The notes beneath the pieces were generated by a model. It ran no database searches. It worked only from the letters and a program-made list of their open reading frames with translations, and was not told the origin of the DNA. This document shows positions 50,760-60,016 of a stretch of DNA of 64,000 nucleotides, one piece after another (the stretch's first letter is position 1; each line of letters starts with the position of its first letter). The position numbers and the translations under genes are program-made. The DNA is taken from the NCBI GenBank assembly GCA_910585615.1, contig CAJUFO010000001.1, forward strand, positions 215,386-279,385. The letters are read 5' to 3'. This stretch comes from an uncultured Acetatifactor sp. (GTDB lineage: Bacteria; Bacillota; Clostridia; Lachnospirales; Lachnospiraceae).

Positions 50760-51551
50760 ATGACAGAGCTGACGGATATTTTTGACACCCATGCCCATTA
50801 TGACGACAGGGCTTTCGACGAAGACAGGGAGGAGCTGCTGGCCAGCCTGCCGGAGCAGGCAATCGCCAGGGTGGTGAACGTGGGGGCAAACCTTGCCTCC
50901 TGTAAGCGCACCGTGGAGTTGACGGAAAAACATAATTTCATATACGGTGCGATAGGCATCCACCCCAGCGAGACCGCAGAGCTGGAACAGGAGGGCGCCT
51001 GGCAGAGCCTGAGGGAGCTGTATAGGGCGGAAAAATGCGTGGCCGTGGGAGAAATCGGGCTGGACTATTACTGGGACGAGCCGGAGCGGGAGGTCCAGAA
51101 GAAATGGTTCGCCCGCCAACTGAACCTGGCAAGGGAGCTGGGGCTGCCGGTCATCATCCACTCCAGAGATGCGGCCAGGGACACGGCGGACATCATGAAA
51201 GCGGAAAGAGCCGGGGAAATCGGCGGTGTGGTCCATTGCTTTTCCTATACGAAGGAGACGGCCAGGACATTTTTGGACATGGGGTTCTTCTTCGGCATAG
51301 GGGGCGTGCTGACCTTCCGGAACGCCAGGAAGCTGAAGGAGGCGGTGGAGTACATTCCCATGGAGCGCATCGTCCTGGAGACGGACTGCCCCTATCTGGC
51401 CCCTGTGCCCTATAGGGGAAAGCGCAACAGTTCCCTGTATCTGCCCTATGTGGCGGCGGCCCTGGCCGAGATAAAGGGAATCGGCGAGGAGGACGTGAGG
51501 CGGACCGTCTGGGAGAATTCTTTGAGGCTGTACCGCATGGAGGGCCTGTAA
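50760..51551 (+). CDS. tatD: TatD family metal-dependent deoxyribonuclease
   Basis: 263 residues, TIM barrel. Metal-binding and catalytic motifs: DTHAHYDD near the start, GEIGLDYYWD, IHSRDA, VHCFSYT, and ETDCPYLAPVPYRGKRN. TatD/YcfH proteins remove nucleotides from DNA 3' ends and act in repair. The start at 50760 follows GGGAGAGG; an in-frame ATG at 50727 lacks a site. Confidence 0.94.
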   Translation: MTELTDIFDTHAHYDDRAFDEDREELLASLPEQAIARVVNVGANLASCKRTVELTEKHNFIYGAIGIHPSETAELEQEGAWQSLRELYRAEKCVAVGEIGLDYYWDEPEREVQKKWFARQLNLARELGLPVIIHSRDAARDTADIMKAERAGEIGGVVHCFSYTKETARTFLDMGFFFGIGGVLTFRNARKLKEAVEYIPMERIVLETDCPYLAPVPYRGKRNSSLYLPYVAAALAEIKGIGEEDVRRTVWENSLRLYRMEGL

Positions 51552-51590
51552 ATGCAGGGAAAGGGCCTGCCCCGGAGCGGGAGGTGGAGA

Positions 51591-52058
51591 GTGGAAGAGA
51601 AGCAGCAGAAGAAAAAGAAGAATCTGACCATGTGGACCAAATATCTGCTGGATTTCATGTTTTATTCCGGAATCCTGGTAACGGCCACGCTGCCTTTTAC
51701 CATCAGGCAGATCGGGAAAGCGCTCCCCCATATGGCAGAGCATTATTGGGTGACGGTGGCCATCTATTTCGTGCTGGGCGTGGCGGCGCTGGCATTGATC
51801 CGGGAGCTGCGGCGGATTTTCCAGACAGTCCTCAGGGAAGACTGCTTCGTGCAGGAGAACGTGGACAGCCTGGGCAGGATGGGGAACTGGAGCTTCTTCA
51901 TCGCGGGGATGTCGGTGGCGCGCTGCGTCGTCTACATGACCGTGGCCATGGCAGTGGTGATATTGGTGTTCGTGATCGCCGGCCTGTTCAGCAAGGTGCT
52001 GGCCTGTGTGTTCCGGGAGGCCGTGCGCTATAAGCTGGAGAACGACCTGACGATATGA
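51591..52058 (+). CDS. DUF2975 family membrane protein
   Basis: About 155 residues from the GTG at 51591 (GGAGGTGG upstream); an ATG at 51552 directly after the TatD stop is the alternative. Four helices: about 15-35, 50-70, 98-115 and 115-135. Basic N terminus KQQKKKKNLTMWTKYLLDF. DUF2975 proteins are often encoded next to a YozG-like XRE regulator, as here. Role unknown. Confidence 0.8.
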   Translation: MEEKQQKKKKNLTMWTKYLLDFMFYSGILVTATLPFTIRQIGKALPHMAEHYWVTVAIYFVLGVAALALIRELRRIFQTVLREDCFVQENVDSLGRMGNWSFFIAGMSVARCVVYMTVAMAVVILVFVIAGLFSKVLACVFREAVRYKLENDLTI

Positions 52059-52188
52059 CTGCCGGGCAGACAGGGGGCTGTGCCATGGGAAGCGGTTCCG
52101 GCAGGGCTTCGGGGGGAACGTCTGAGGGAGTATGGCGTGACATAGGCCGGGACTGAAATCCGCCGAAAGCGGACATAGGGGTGTGGGT

Positions 52189-52419
52189 ATGGGAATCGTA
52201 GTGAATCTGGACGTGATGATGGCGAAGCGGAAGATGAGCCTGACGGAGCTGGCGGGGGCGGTGGACATCACCCTGGCCAATCTCTCCATCCTGAAGAACA
52301 ACAAGGCCAAGGCCGTGCGCTTCACCACGCTGGAGGCCATCTGCAGGGCCCTGTCCTGCCAGCCGGGGGACATTCTGGAGTATGTGGAGGATGCGAATCA
52401 GGGCAGCAGGATTTTATAA
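52189..52419 (+). CDS. Small XRE regulator (YozG-like)
   Basis: 76 residues, nearly all helix-turn-helix (VVNLDVMMAKRKMSLTELAG, then TLEAICRALSCQPGDILEY). The last part 'CRALxCQPGDILEY' is typical of this short family. It lies 130 bp behind the DUF2975 gene and probably controls it. The start codon has no strong Shine-Dalgarno site. Confidence 0.88.
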   Translation: MGIVVNLDVMMAKRKMSLTELAGAVDITLANLSILKNNKAKAVRFTTLEAICRALSCQPGDILEYVEDANQGSRIL

Positions 52420-52551
52420 AAAGTTTAGCATTATAAACCATCCCCTCTATTGACGCTGTCGCCGGAGTGGGGGTACAATATATATCTGTGGCGTCAGGCG
52501 CCGGATTTTCAAAAGGATTCTTTCGAATCGGTCAAGGGGTGCAAAAGGCAT

Positions 52552-54330
52552 ATGAAACAAAAGAAATTTTCTCTGCTTCCATATATATTAGGATATAAAT
52601 GGTACTATCTGGGCGGCGTCATCGTCCTGCTGCTGGTAGACCTGGCGAATCTGTACATCCCTCAGTACACCGGGGAGATTATCGACGGGCTGACCGCGGG
52701 AACCCTTGCCTATGAGGGCGTGCTGGGGCTGGTGTTCCGGCTGTTCCTGGCAGGGGCGGTGATGGCGCTGGGGCGGTTCGGCTGGCGCTTCTTCATCTTC
52801 GGCGCGGCCCGAGGAATCGAATATAAGCTGCGAAACGACATGTTCGGGCATCTGGAGACCCTGTCCGCCCGGTATTTCAACAGCCACAAGACCGGAGACC
52901 TGATGGCCCGGTTCACCAATGACCTGCAGGCTATCCGCATGGCAGTGGGCATGGCGGTGGTGACGGTGTTCGATGCGGTGGTGATGACGGCCATGGTGCT
53001 GGTGAAGATGGTGGTCTATGTGGACTTCAAGATGACCCTTCTGGCCCTTGTGCCCATGATCCTCATCTCCATAGGCTGCTACTTCTACGGAATCGAGGCG
53101 AAGAAGCGCCAGACCAAAAGGCAGGAGGCTTTCTCCAACCTGTCGGACAAGGTGCAGGAGAGCCTGGCGGGGGTGCGGGTGCTGAAGGCCTTCGTCCAGG
53201 AGGAAGAGGACTTCAAGGCCTTCGAGAAGGCCAGCCGCAACAGCATGGAGAAGAACCTCTCCGTGGTGAAGCTGCGGGCGGTGTTCGGCCCTGCGCTGGA
53301 CACGGTCATAGGCATCAGCCTTTTGATGACATTATTGTTCGGCGGGCGGCTGGTGCTGGCTGGAACCATATCCATCGGGAAGTTCGTGGCCTTCAACTCC
53401 TACATCGGCATGCTGGTGTGGCCCATGATTGCCTGCGGAGACTGCATCAACAACTTTTCCCAGGCGGCAGCGGCATTCCAGAGGATCGCCGCCATCTTCA
53501 GGGAGGAGCCGGACATCGTGGACAAGGCCCCGACCTCCCTGGCGGGAAAGGACGTACATATCAAGGGGGACATCACTTTAAAGAACCTGACCTTCACCTA
53601 TCCGGACGGGGAGACGCCGGTGCTGAAGGATGTGAGCCTTCATGTGGAGGCAGGGGAGATGCTGGGCATCCTGGGCCGGACGGGCAGCGGAAAGTCCAGC
53701 CTGGCGGATCTGCTCCTGCGGGTCTACGACTGCAGGGAAGGGGCGCTGCTTGTAGATGGCAGGCCGATTACGGATTTCCCTTTGGCCGTGCTTCACAGGG
53801 ACATGGCCTATGTGCCGCAGGACAATTTCCTGTTCTCGGATACCCTGGAGGAGAACATTGCCTTCGGGCTGGAGCAGCGGATCAGCGACCACCCGGAGCT
53901 GCGCTCCAGCATCCGGAAGGCGGCCCGGGCCGCCTGTATCCATGACAATATCGTGGAGTTCCCGGACGAGTACAGGACGCTGGTGGGTGAGCGTGGGGTG
54001 ACCCTGTCCGGGGGCCAGAAGCAGCGCAGCTCCATCGCCAGGGCGCTTCTGATGGACGCTTCGGTATTGATTCTGGACGATTCCCTGTCGGCTGTGGACA
54101 CGGACACGGAGGAGCAGATCCTGGAGAATCTGATGGAGCTGCGCAAGGGGAAGACTACAATTGTAGTCGCGCACCGCATCTCCACCCTGCAGAAGGCGAA
54201 CCATATCGCGGTGCTGACGGAAGGGGAGCTGACGGAGTACGGCACCCACGAGGAGCTTCTGGAGCTGGGGGGCTTTTATGCGCATATCTATGAGAAGCAG
54301 CAGCTTGAGCAGGAGCTGACGGCTATATAG
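52552..54330 (+). CDS. ABC exporter subunit A (heterodimeric, degenerate ATP site)
   Basis: 592 residues: six-helix exporter domain (1-320), then ATPase with Walker A LGRTGSGKSS, signature TLSGGQKQR and Walker B VLILDDSLSAVD. The catalytic Glu after Walker B is replaced by Asp, the hallmark of the degenerate site in heterodimeric exporters such as BmrCD or LmrCD. The start at 52552 follows AAAAGG; an upstream ATG at 52450 lacks support. Partner gene at 54640. Likely exports drugs, lipids or peptides. Confidence 0.93.
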   Translation: MKQKKFSLLPYILGYKWYYLGGVIVLLLVDLANLYIPQYTGEIIDGLTAGTLAYEGVLGLVFRLFLAGAVMALGRFGWRFFIFGAARGIEYKLRNDMFGHLETLSARYFNSHKTGDLMARFTNDLQAIRMAVGMAVVTVFDAVVMTAMVLVKMVVYVDFKMTLLALVPMILISIGCYFYGIEAKKRQTKRQEAFSNLSDKVQESLAGVRVLKAFVQEEEDFKAFEKASRNSMEKNLSVVKLRAVFGPALDTVIGISLLMTLLFGGRLVLAGTISIGKFVAFNSYIGMLVWPMIACGDCINNFSQAAAAFQRIAAIFREEPDIVDKAPTSLAGKDVHIKGDITLKNLTFTYPDGETPVLKDVSLHVEAGEMLGILGRTGSGKSSLADLLLRVYDCREGALLVDGRPITDFPLAVLHRDMAYVPQDNFLFSDTLEENIAFGLEQRISDHPELRSSIRKAARAACIHDNIVEFPDEYRTLVGERGVTLSGGQKQRSSIARALLMDASVLILDDSLSAVDTDTEEQILENLMELRKGKTTIVVAHRISTLQKANHIAVLTEGELTEYGTHEELLELGGFYAHIYEKQQLEQELTAI

Positions 54331-54639
54331 CCGGTATGCCGGTGCATTGAGCCTTGAGCAATCGGCACGCGCTGTCCGCCGCGGCTTTGTTGTCGTCAGC
54401 CGACGATGCCTTGTCCCGGCATGGATATGGAGGGCTGATTGCTCTGAAATGGATGTGCTGGTGTACCGGCTGGGGGTGCGCCGAAGGGACTTTATACTGC
54501 AGACCGCCAGGATTTACAGTGGCATCTCCGGGAAAGTGCTTGGCTGGCGGTCTGCAGTCAGGTTGCACTGCAAATTTAAACGGTGTGCAGTATATCCTAT
54601 AGAGCTATCGCGCAGCGATTTTAATTAGGAGGATTTCAG
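54331..54639 (+). promoter_or_regulatory. 309-bp leader with alternative RNA structures
   Basis: No gene is supported. ACTGCAGACCGCCAG (54496-54510) pairs perfectly with CTGGCGGTCTGCAGT (54544-54558). The overlapping TATACTGCA (54493-54501) can instead pair with TGCAGTATA (54586-54594). Two exclusive structures just before the second exporter gene could regulate its expression. Confidence 0.5.
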
Positions 54640-56415
54640 ATGAGCGCTTTGACGGAAGATAAGATTGAATCCAATTATAAAGGGAACGCACTGCTTCATC
54701 TGCTTTCTTATATGAAGCCATACGCGGGGTGGATGGCAGTCTGCCTGGTGCTGGTCCTGGTGCTGACCGGGTTCGATCTCTACCGCCCTATTCTGATAGG
54801 CGATGCCATCGACCTGTTCGAGACCCAGGGGGACTACGGCGTCATCGTGGACACGGCTGTGAAATACGGCATTGTCCTGGTGCTGAGCTTTGTGTTCAAT
54901 ATCACCCAGAGCTGGCTCCTGCAGAAGACCGGGCAGAGCATCATCCTCACTGTCCGCAAGGAACTGTACGCCCATATCCAGTCCCTGAGCAGCCGCTATT
55001 TCGACCTGACCCCTGTGGGGAAGCTGGTGACCAGGGTGACCAATGACGTGGAGGCCCTGGACGAGATGTACTCCGGCATTCTGGTGCGGCTGTTTAGGAA
55101 CATCGTGAAGATCATCGGCCTGGCCGCCGTGATGCTGATGCTGGACTGGAGGCTGTCCGTCATCTCCTTCCTGCTGCTGCCCGTGGTGGCGGTGCTGACG
55201 GTGGTGTTCCGCAAGATTGCCAGGGAGACCTACCGCATCTCCAGGACCAGGCTCACGGACATCAATACCTTCCTGTCCGAGAACATCTCCGGCATGCGCA
55301 TCATCCAGATATTCGGCAGGGAGAAGCGGAAGTTCGAGGAATTCAATGACAAGAACTATAAGCTGTACCGGGCCTTCTACCGGGAGATGATGGTGTTCGC
55401 CATCTTCCGGCCCCTGATATTCATTCTCAGCATCCTGGCTTTGATGACCGTGCTGGGGGTGGGCAGCAAGGACGTGCTGAACGGCACGATTTCTATCGGT
55501 ACGCTGTATATTTTTGCACAGTATATCCAATCCTTCTTCGAGCCGATTCAGGAGCTGGCGGAGCAGTTCTCCACCCTGCAGTCCTCCATCGCCTCGGCGG
55601 AGAAGATTTTCACCATCATGAGCGAGGAGCCTCTGGTGAAGGAGGACGAGAATCCGGTGGTCCTGCCGGAGATTCGGGGGCGCATCGAGTTCTCCCATGT
55701 GTGGTTCGCCTATGACAACGAGAACTACGTGCTGCGGGACGTGTCCTTCGTGATAGAGCCGGGAGAGAGGGTGGCCTTCGTGGGCGCTACCGGCGCGGGA
55801 AAGTCCTCTATTTTGAATCTGATTGGGCGGTATTACGATATCCAGAAGGGGAATATCTACATCGACGGCGTGGATATCCGGAAGCTTTCCAAGAAGCAGC
55901 TGCGCAGCGCCATCGGGCAGATGCAGCAGGACGTGTTCGTGTTCGAGGGGAATGTGGAGTACAATATCCGCCTCCACGACGGGGACATCTCGCCGGAGGA
56001 TATCCGGGAGGCGGCGGAGTACGTGAACGCCTCCCATTTCATCGAAAAGCTCCCCGGCGGCTATCAGGAGCCTGTGACCGAGCGGGGATCCACCTTTTCC
56101 GCGGGGGAGAGGCAGCTCCTGTCCTTCGCCAGGACCCTGGCCCACAAGCCCAGCATCCTGGTCATGGACGAGGCCACGGCCAATATCGATACGGAGACGG
56201 AGCTGCTGATCCAGGAGGCCCTGGAGAAGCTGATGCAGGGCCGTACCACCATCATGGTGGCCCACCGCCTGTCCACGATTCAGCATGCGGACTGCATCAT
56301 GGTCATGCACAAGGGCAAGATCAGGGAGCAGGGCACCCACCAGGAGCTGCTGGCCCAGGACGGCATTTACAAAAAGCTGTATGAGCTTCAGATTCATCAT
56401 GAGGCTACGGCGTAG
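54640..56415 (+). CDS. ABC exporter subunit B (heterodimeric, catalytic)
   Basis: 591 residues: six-helix domain, then ATPase with Walker A FVGATGAGKSS, an altered signature TFSAGERQLLSFAR and Walker B ILVMDEATANIDTETE with the catalytic Glu. It complements subunit A: in heterodimeric exporters the altered signature lies on the partner that carries the intact Walker B. TAGGAGGA precedes the ATG. Confidence 0.94.
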   Translation: MSALTEDKIESNYKGNALLHLLSYMKPYAGWMAVCLVLVLVLTGFDLYRPILIGDAIDLFETQGDYGVIVDTAVKYGIVLVLSFVFNITQSWLLQKTGQSIILTVRKELYAHIQSLSSRYFDLTPVGKLVTRVTNDVEALDEMYSGILVRLFRNIVKIIGLAAVMLMLDWRLSVISFLLLPVVAVLTVVFRKIARETYRISRTRLTDINTFLSENISGMRIIQIFGREKRKFEEFNDKNYKLYRAFYREMMVFAIFRPLIFILSILALMTVLGVGSKDVLNGTISIGTLYIFAQYIQSFFEPIQELAEQFSTLQSSIASAEKIFTIMSEEPLVKEDENPVVLPEIRGRIEFSHVWFAYDNENYVLRDVSFVIEPGERVAFVGATGAGKSSILNLIGRYYDIQKGNIYIDGVDIRKLSKKQLRSAIGQMQQDVFVFEGNVEYNIRLHDGDISPEDIREAAEYVNASHFIEKLPGGYQEPVTERGSTFSAGERQLLSFARTLAHKPSILVMDEATANIDTETELLIQEALEKLMQGRTTIMVAHRLSTIQHADCIMVMHKGKIREQGTHQELLAQDGIYKKLYELQIHHEATA

Positions 56416-56461
56416 AAAAGACTGCGCAGTAATTCAGATGTGGTAATAGGAAGTAAGAGGG

Positions 56462-57022
56462 ATGACGATGTTAAGAGACGCGGTGGCAGCCAATCGTTTG
56501 GAGGAGGTCAGGCGGCTGTATGAGGCCTCCTTTCCGAAATCGGAGAAAAAGCCCTTCGGGTTCATCATGAAGAAGCGGAAGAAGGGCTTATTCGATGTCT
56601 TGTCCATTGAGGACGGGGAAGGGCGGTTCTGCGGCCTGGCCATCATGATGCTCTCCGGCGGGCGGGCATTGCTGGACTACCTGGCCATCGCGCCCCGCTG
56701 CCAGAGCAGCGGCTTTGGGAGCCGGACTTTGGAGGAGCTGGGGGAGCGCTACGGGAAAGAGCGGATCGTGGTGGAAATCGAGAGCACCGCAGGAGACGGG
56801 GACAGCGCAGGGGAGCCCGCGGGGGAGAGGGGCCTGAGGCTTCGCAGAAAGGCCTTTTATCTCAGGAACGGGATGGTTCCCATGGCGTTCGTGGTGAATC
56901 TGTTCGGGGTGGAGATGGAGGTGCTCACCTTTGGGAGCGCGCTTACCTTTGAGCAGTATCATGCCATCTATAAGGAGGTCCTGCCGAAGGGGATGGCGGG
57001 GAAGGTACGGCTGCAGCCCTGA
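56462..57022 (+). CDS. GNAT family N-acetyltransferase
   Basis: 186 residues. The acetyl-CoA-binding region is LLDYLAIAPRCQSSGFGSRT (motif A Q/R-x-x-G-x-G/A), followed by IVVEIES and YLRNGMVPM. A Gly/Glu-rich insert (about 100-120) separates the strands. Substrate unknown. A ribosome-binding site GGAAGTAAGAGGG precedes the first ATG; a second ATG is two codons on. Confidence 0.85.
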   Translation: MTMLRDAVAANRLEEVRRLYEASFPKSEKKPFGFIMKKRKKGLFDVLSIEDGEGRFCGLAIMMLSGGRALLDYLAIAPRCQSSGFGSRTLEELGERYGKERIVVEIESTAGDGDSAGEPAGERGLRLRRKAFYLRNGMVPMAFVVNLFGVEMEVLTFGSALTFEQYHAIYKEVLPKGMAGKVRLQP

Positions 57023-57059
57023 TGCGCTTCTGGACTCCTTTTCAGGACAGGTAAATTTG

Positions 57060-57122
57060 CACATACTATATATTGTATCGCAGGTCTGTTTTTCTCAGGC
57101 TGATATCAATATATAGTATGTG
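57060..57122. terminator. 16-bp inverted repeat with T-run
   Basis: CACATACTATATATTG (57060-57075) and CAATATATAGTATGTG (57107-57122) are perfect complements around 31 bases, followed by six T on the plus strand. It probably ends the GNAT transcript; the AT-rich arms are unusual in this GC-rich region. Confidence 0.6.
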
Positions 57123-57183
57123 TTTTTTGTTTGCCCGTTTTTGGGGCAGCTGCATTTTCTACGTCTGCAGGACCGGATTTGGC

Positions 57184-57211
57184 TTGCATATGTCCCGGGA
57201 TATGGTATGAT
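57184..57211 (+). promoter_or_regulatory. Candidate promoter of the Rpn gene
   Basis: TTGCAT (57184-57189), 16-bp spacer, TATGAT (57206-57211), 112 bp before the start codon. Confidence 0.45.
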
Positions 57212-57322
57212 GTAAGTGGGAATCAGCCCATGTCGATAATCTGTTATCACGGAAATGCTTAAAGATTCTGACGACTCAGTAAATTTTCCGCTAATCGCAT
57301 GTTTCAGGAAAGGAATTTGCCT

Positions 57323-58225
57323 ATGGACAAAACAAGTGTTCCGTCTGACGGCAGTCCTGCCCAGCGCCCGGATTACCTGGGCATGGCAAAGGGGCCTGTC
57401 GTCATCCGACTTACCAATGATTACCTGTTCCACGTGCTTCTCCAGTATGACAATGAGGCGCTGAAAGGATTTATCTGCGCTCTTCTGAGGCTGAAGGCGG
57501 GACAGGTGAAGTCCGTCGTAGTCATCAATCCCATTGAGCTGGGCGCATCCATCGAGGCCAAGGATTTCATCCTGGACATCAAGGTGCTGCTTAACGACAG
57601 GGCCATCATCAACCTGGAGCTGCAGGTCATCAACCAGCATAACTGGCCGGAGCGCTCTCTGAGCTATCTCTGCCGGGCCTTTGACAACCTGAATCCCGGC
57701 GAGGGGTATCAGATGGTGAAGCCCGTGATCCATATCGGGCTGCTGGACTTTACTCTGTTCCCCCAGCTTCCGGAGTTCTATGCCACCTATCAGCTGCTGA
57801 ACATAAAAAATCACATGCTGTATAGTGACAAACTGCAGCTTTCTGTGGTAGACTTGACTCACATAGACTTAGCCACACAGGAGGACATGCAGCATGGCAT
57901 AGACCGCTGGGCAGCGTTCTTCAAGGCGGCCACATGGGAGGAGATCAAGATGATTGCACAGAGAGATGAAAACATCGCAAAAGCGGCTAACACCATCTGT
58001 AAGCTCAGCCAGGAGGACAAAATCCGTCTCCAGTGTGAGGCCAGAGAGGATTACTACCGCAGCCAGCGGGACATGGAGAACTACATGAATAAGCAGGCGG
58101 GGATCATAGCCCAGAGGGAGAGGGTGATGGCCCAGCAGGCCGAGCTGCTTTCCGAGAAGGATTCCACCATAGAGGCCCTTAAGGCTGAACTGGAACGCCT
58201 GAAAGGGAAAACTCACCAGGAATAA
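57323..58225 (+). CDS. Rpn family PD-(D/E)XK nuclease (putative transposase)
   Basis: 300 residues. Core motif D in FILDIKV and E-x-Q in NLELQVINQ; the conserved stretch RSLSYLCRAFDNLNPGEGYQ is typical of the family. The C-terminal 90 residues are a coiled coil (SEKDSTIEALKAELERLK). AGGAAAGGAA before 57323 supports this start. It differs in sequence from the island's member at 17529, so it is not a recent copy. Confidence 0.85.
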   Translation: MDKTSVPSDGSPAQRPDYLGMAKGPVVIRLTNDYLFHVLLQYDNEALKGFICALLRLKAGQVKSVVVINPIELGASIEAKDFILDIKVLLNDRAIINLELQVINQHNWPERSLSYLCRAFDNLNPGEGYQMVKPVIHIGLLDFTLFPQLPEFYATYQLLNIKNHMLYSDKLQLSVVDLTHIDLATQEDMQHGIDRWAAFFKAATWEEIKMIAQRDENIAKAANTICKLSQEDKIRLQCEAREDYYRSQRDMENYMNKQAGIIAQRERVMAQQAELLSEKDSTIEALKAELERLKGKTHQE

Positions 58226-58326
58226 GTGATAAATATAGAAACGGCATTGAATTCTTGCCAGTCACATAGCACGGTACGCCATGCCGTTTATCCGGTTTTG
58301 GGGCAGGATTTAATCGCTGCATATAT

Positions 58327-58422
58327 ATACTCACGAGCGATGAAATTTGCCGCAAAGTCCCCATTGGCTTTCGCTCGTGAGTCGGGCTGCTTGGCAGATT
58401 TTAGTGATCGTCAATATAGATT
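58327..58422. repeat. Dispersed hairpin repeat, copy B
   Basis: Homologous to 21361-21454: same arms CTCACGAGCGA / TCGCTCGTGAG and same flank to TATAGATT, but a diverged loop. Lies between the Rpn gene and the response-regulator gene. Confidence 0.75.
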
Positions 58423-58486
58423 ATGACATGGGCTGCCCCAAAATCTGGAAGCGTGGCAGGGGCAATGACAATAGGAGTGGTACGGA

Positions 58487-60016
58487 ATGGCAGGAAAAAG
58501 AAAGGTGCTGATTGCTGAAGACGAAATTCTGATACGGGAGGGTCTGAAGAGCATCGTTGACTGGGCGGGTCTGGACATGGAAATCGTGGGATGCGCCGTC
58601 AATGGGAAACAGGCGCTGGAGATTTACGAAAAGGAGCGCCCGGACATCCTGCTGACGGATATCAGGATGCCGGTGATGGACGGGCTGGAGCTGATTGCCC
58701 ATATCCGGGAACGGGACAAGGCCATCCGGATTGTGGTGCTGAGCTGCCTGGAGGAATTCCGGTATCTGCAGGAGGCCATGCGCATGGAGGTGTCGGATTA
58801 CATCCTGAAGCTGAAGATGAAGCCCGCAGAAATCGAGAACGTCATGCGCAGGCTCAAGCAGGAGCTGGACAAAAGCGGGGACGGCAGGCAGATGCCCGAC
58901 CTGCGGCTGCAGAAAGAGGAACTGTTCAAGGAATACATCTTCTACCACCAGATGCCCGTGAGCGTGTTCCGGAGCCGCATAGAGCCCATGGGGCTTGCCG
59001 TGCAGGAGGAGTCGTTCCTGCTGTGCCGCCTGGTGCTGCTGGAATACAAAAAGGTTCGCCCCACCCATGTGGACGACGGAGGGATGCTGGTCCGTTTTCT
59101 TGTCCTGAACATGGCGGAGGAGATTGTTCGGCGATATGGGACAGGGGAGCTGATCTGGGAACGGGAGGACTGTTATCTGTTCCTGACCAATGCCCCGGGG
59201 GGACAGGCCGCGCCGGAGCGCATGCTGCGGGAAATCGCCAGGACGCTTTCCGAGAGCCTGGACGTGCGGGCAGTATGGATCGTCAGCAGCGTGGCGGAGT
59301 CCTGGGAGCGCCTCCCCGGCCTGTACCGGGAGTGCGTAGGCGCGCTGGAGGAGACCTGGCTGGGAAAGGACATCGTCTATGCCGCTCTGGCAGGCCGCCG
59401 CGCCCTGCTCTGGCAGAGGAAGGCCCAGGAAGCCTGCCGCCGCATCCGGACGCTCCTGCCCTGGAAGGAAGAGCAGCAGGAGCGCCTGTGCGCCTTGCTT
59501 ACGCAGTGGGCGGCGGAGGGGGAGCTGGACAAGAGGAGGGCCGTGGGCATTCTGACAGAGGGGCTTGCACTGTGCGGATTGGAGACGGATGAAAGCCGGG
59601 ACGCGAAGGTTCGGGAGAGCGGTACATTCCTGGAGGCGGTATCGGTCTACATAGAGGCCTGCCAGCTGGCACAGAGGCAGGGCCAGGAGAGGCTCAGCGT
59701 GGAGATTTATGAGGCCCTGGAGTATATCGACGGGCACTTGGAACAGAAGCTCTCCCTGCAGTCGGTATCCGGCCGGGTGGGCTTGAGTCCCAATTATTTC
59801 AGCAGCCTGTTCAAGAAGGAGATGGATGTCAGCTTTGTGGACTATGTCACCCAGAAGAGGGTGGAGCGGGCCAGGGAAATGCTCATGAACACGGACCTAA
59901 AGACCTGGGAAGTGGCGGAGAGGACGGGATTCGTCAGCGACAGCTATTTCTCCCGGACATTCAAGCGGATCACGGGGAAGCAGCCCAGCTTCTACAGAAA
60001 GCGGGAGAAGAAATGA
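58487..60016 (+). CDS. YesN-type response regulator with AraC output domain
   Basis: 509 residues. Receiver domain (1-125; VLIAEDE, phosphorylated D58 in LLTDIRMP, Ser/Lys positions in VLSC and LKLKMKP), a long linker, and a C-terminal AraC helix-turn-helix (VSGRVGLSPNYFSSLFKKEM, then RTGFVSDSYFSRTFKRITG). It overlaps the sensor kinase start by four bases (ATGA). It should switch on the sugar permease genes that follow. Confidence 0.94.
   Translation: MAGKRKVLIAEDEILIREGLKSIVDWAGLDMEIVGCAVNGKQALEIYEKERPDILLTDIRMPVMDGLELIAHIRERDKAIRIVVLSCLEEFRYLQEAMRMEVSDYILKLKMKPAEIENVMRRLKQELDKSGDGRQMPDLRLQKEELFKEYIFYHQMPVSVFRSRIEPMGLAVQEESFLLCRLVLLEYKKVRPTHVDDGGMLVRFLVLNMAEEIVRRYGTGELIWEREDCYLFLTNAPGGQAAPERMLREIARTLSESLDVRAVWIVSSVAESWERLPGLYRECVGALEETWLGKDIVYAALAGRRALLWQRKAQEACRRIRTLLPWKEEQQERLCALLTQWAAEGELDKRRAVGILTEGLALCGLETDESRDAKVRESGTFLEAVSVYIEACQLAQRQGQERLSVEIYEALEYIDGHLEQKLSLQSVSGRVGLSPNYFSSLFKKEMDVSFVDYVTQKRVERAREMLMNTDLKTWEVAERTGFVSDSYFSRTFKRITGKQPSFYRKREKK

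Noticed and set aside
49899..52373. Very long open frame on the minus strand (over 800 codons) across the phosphatase, TatD and DUF2975 genes
   Set aside because: It mirrors three well-supported plus-strand genes in GC-rich DNA, has no ribosome-binding site and yields low-complexity His/Leu/Pro-rich protein. The same applies to long antisense frames at 54625-56400, 58421-59737, 7603-8994, 43336-44703 and 2433-3836.
54331..54639. T-box or known riboswitch before the second exporter gene
   Set aside because: No T-box sequence or known aptamer core is visible; only the competing stems are supported.
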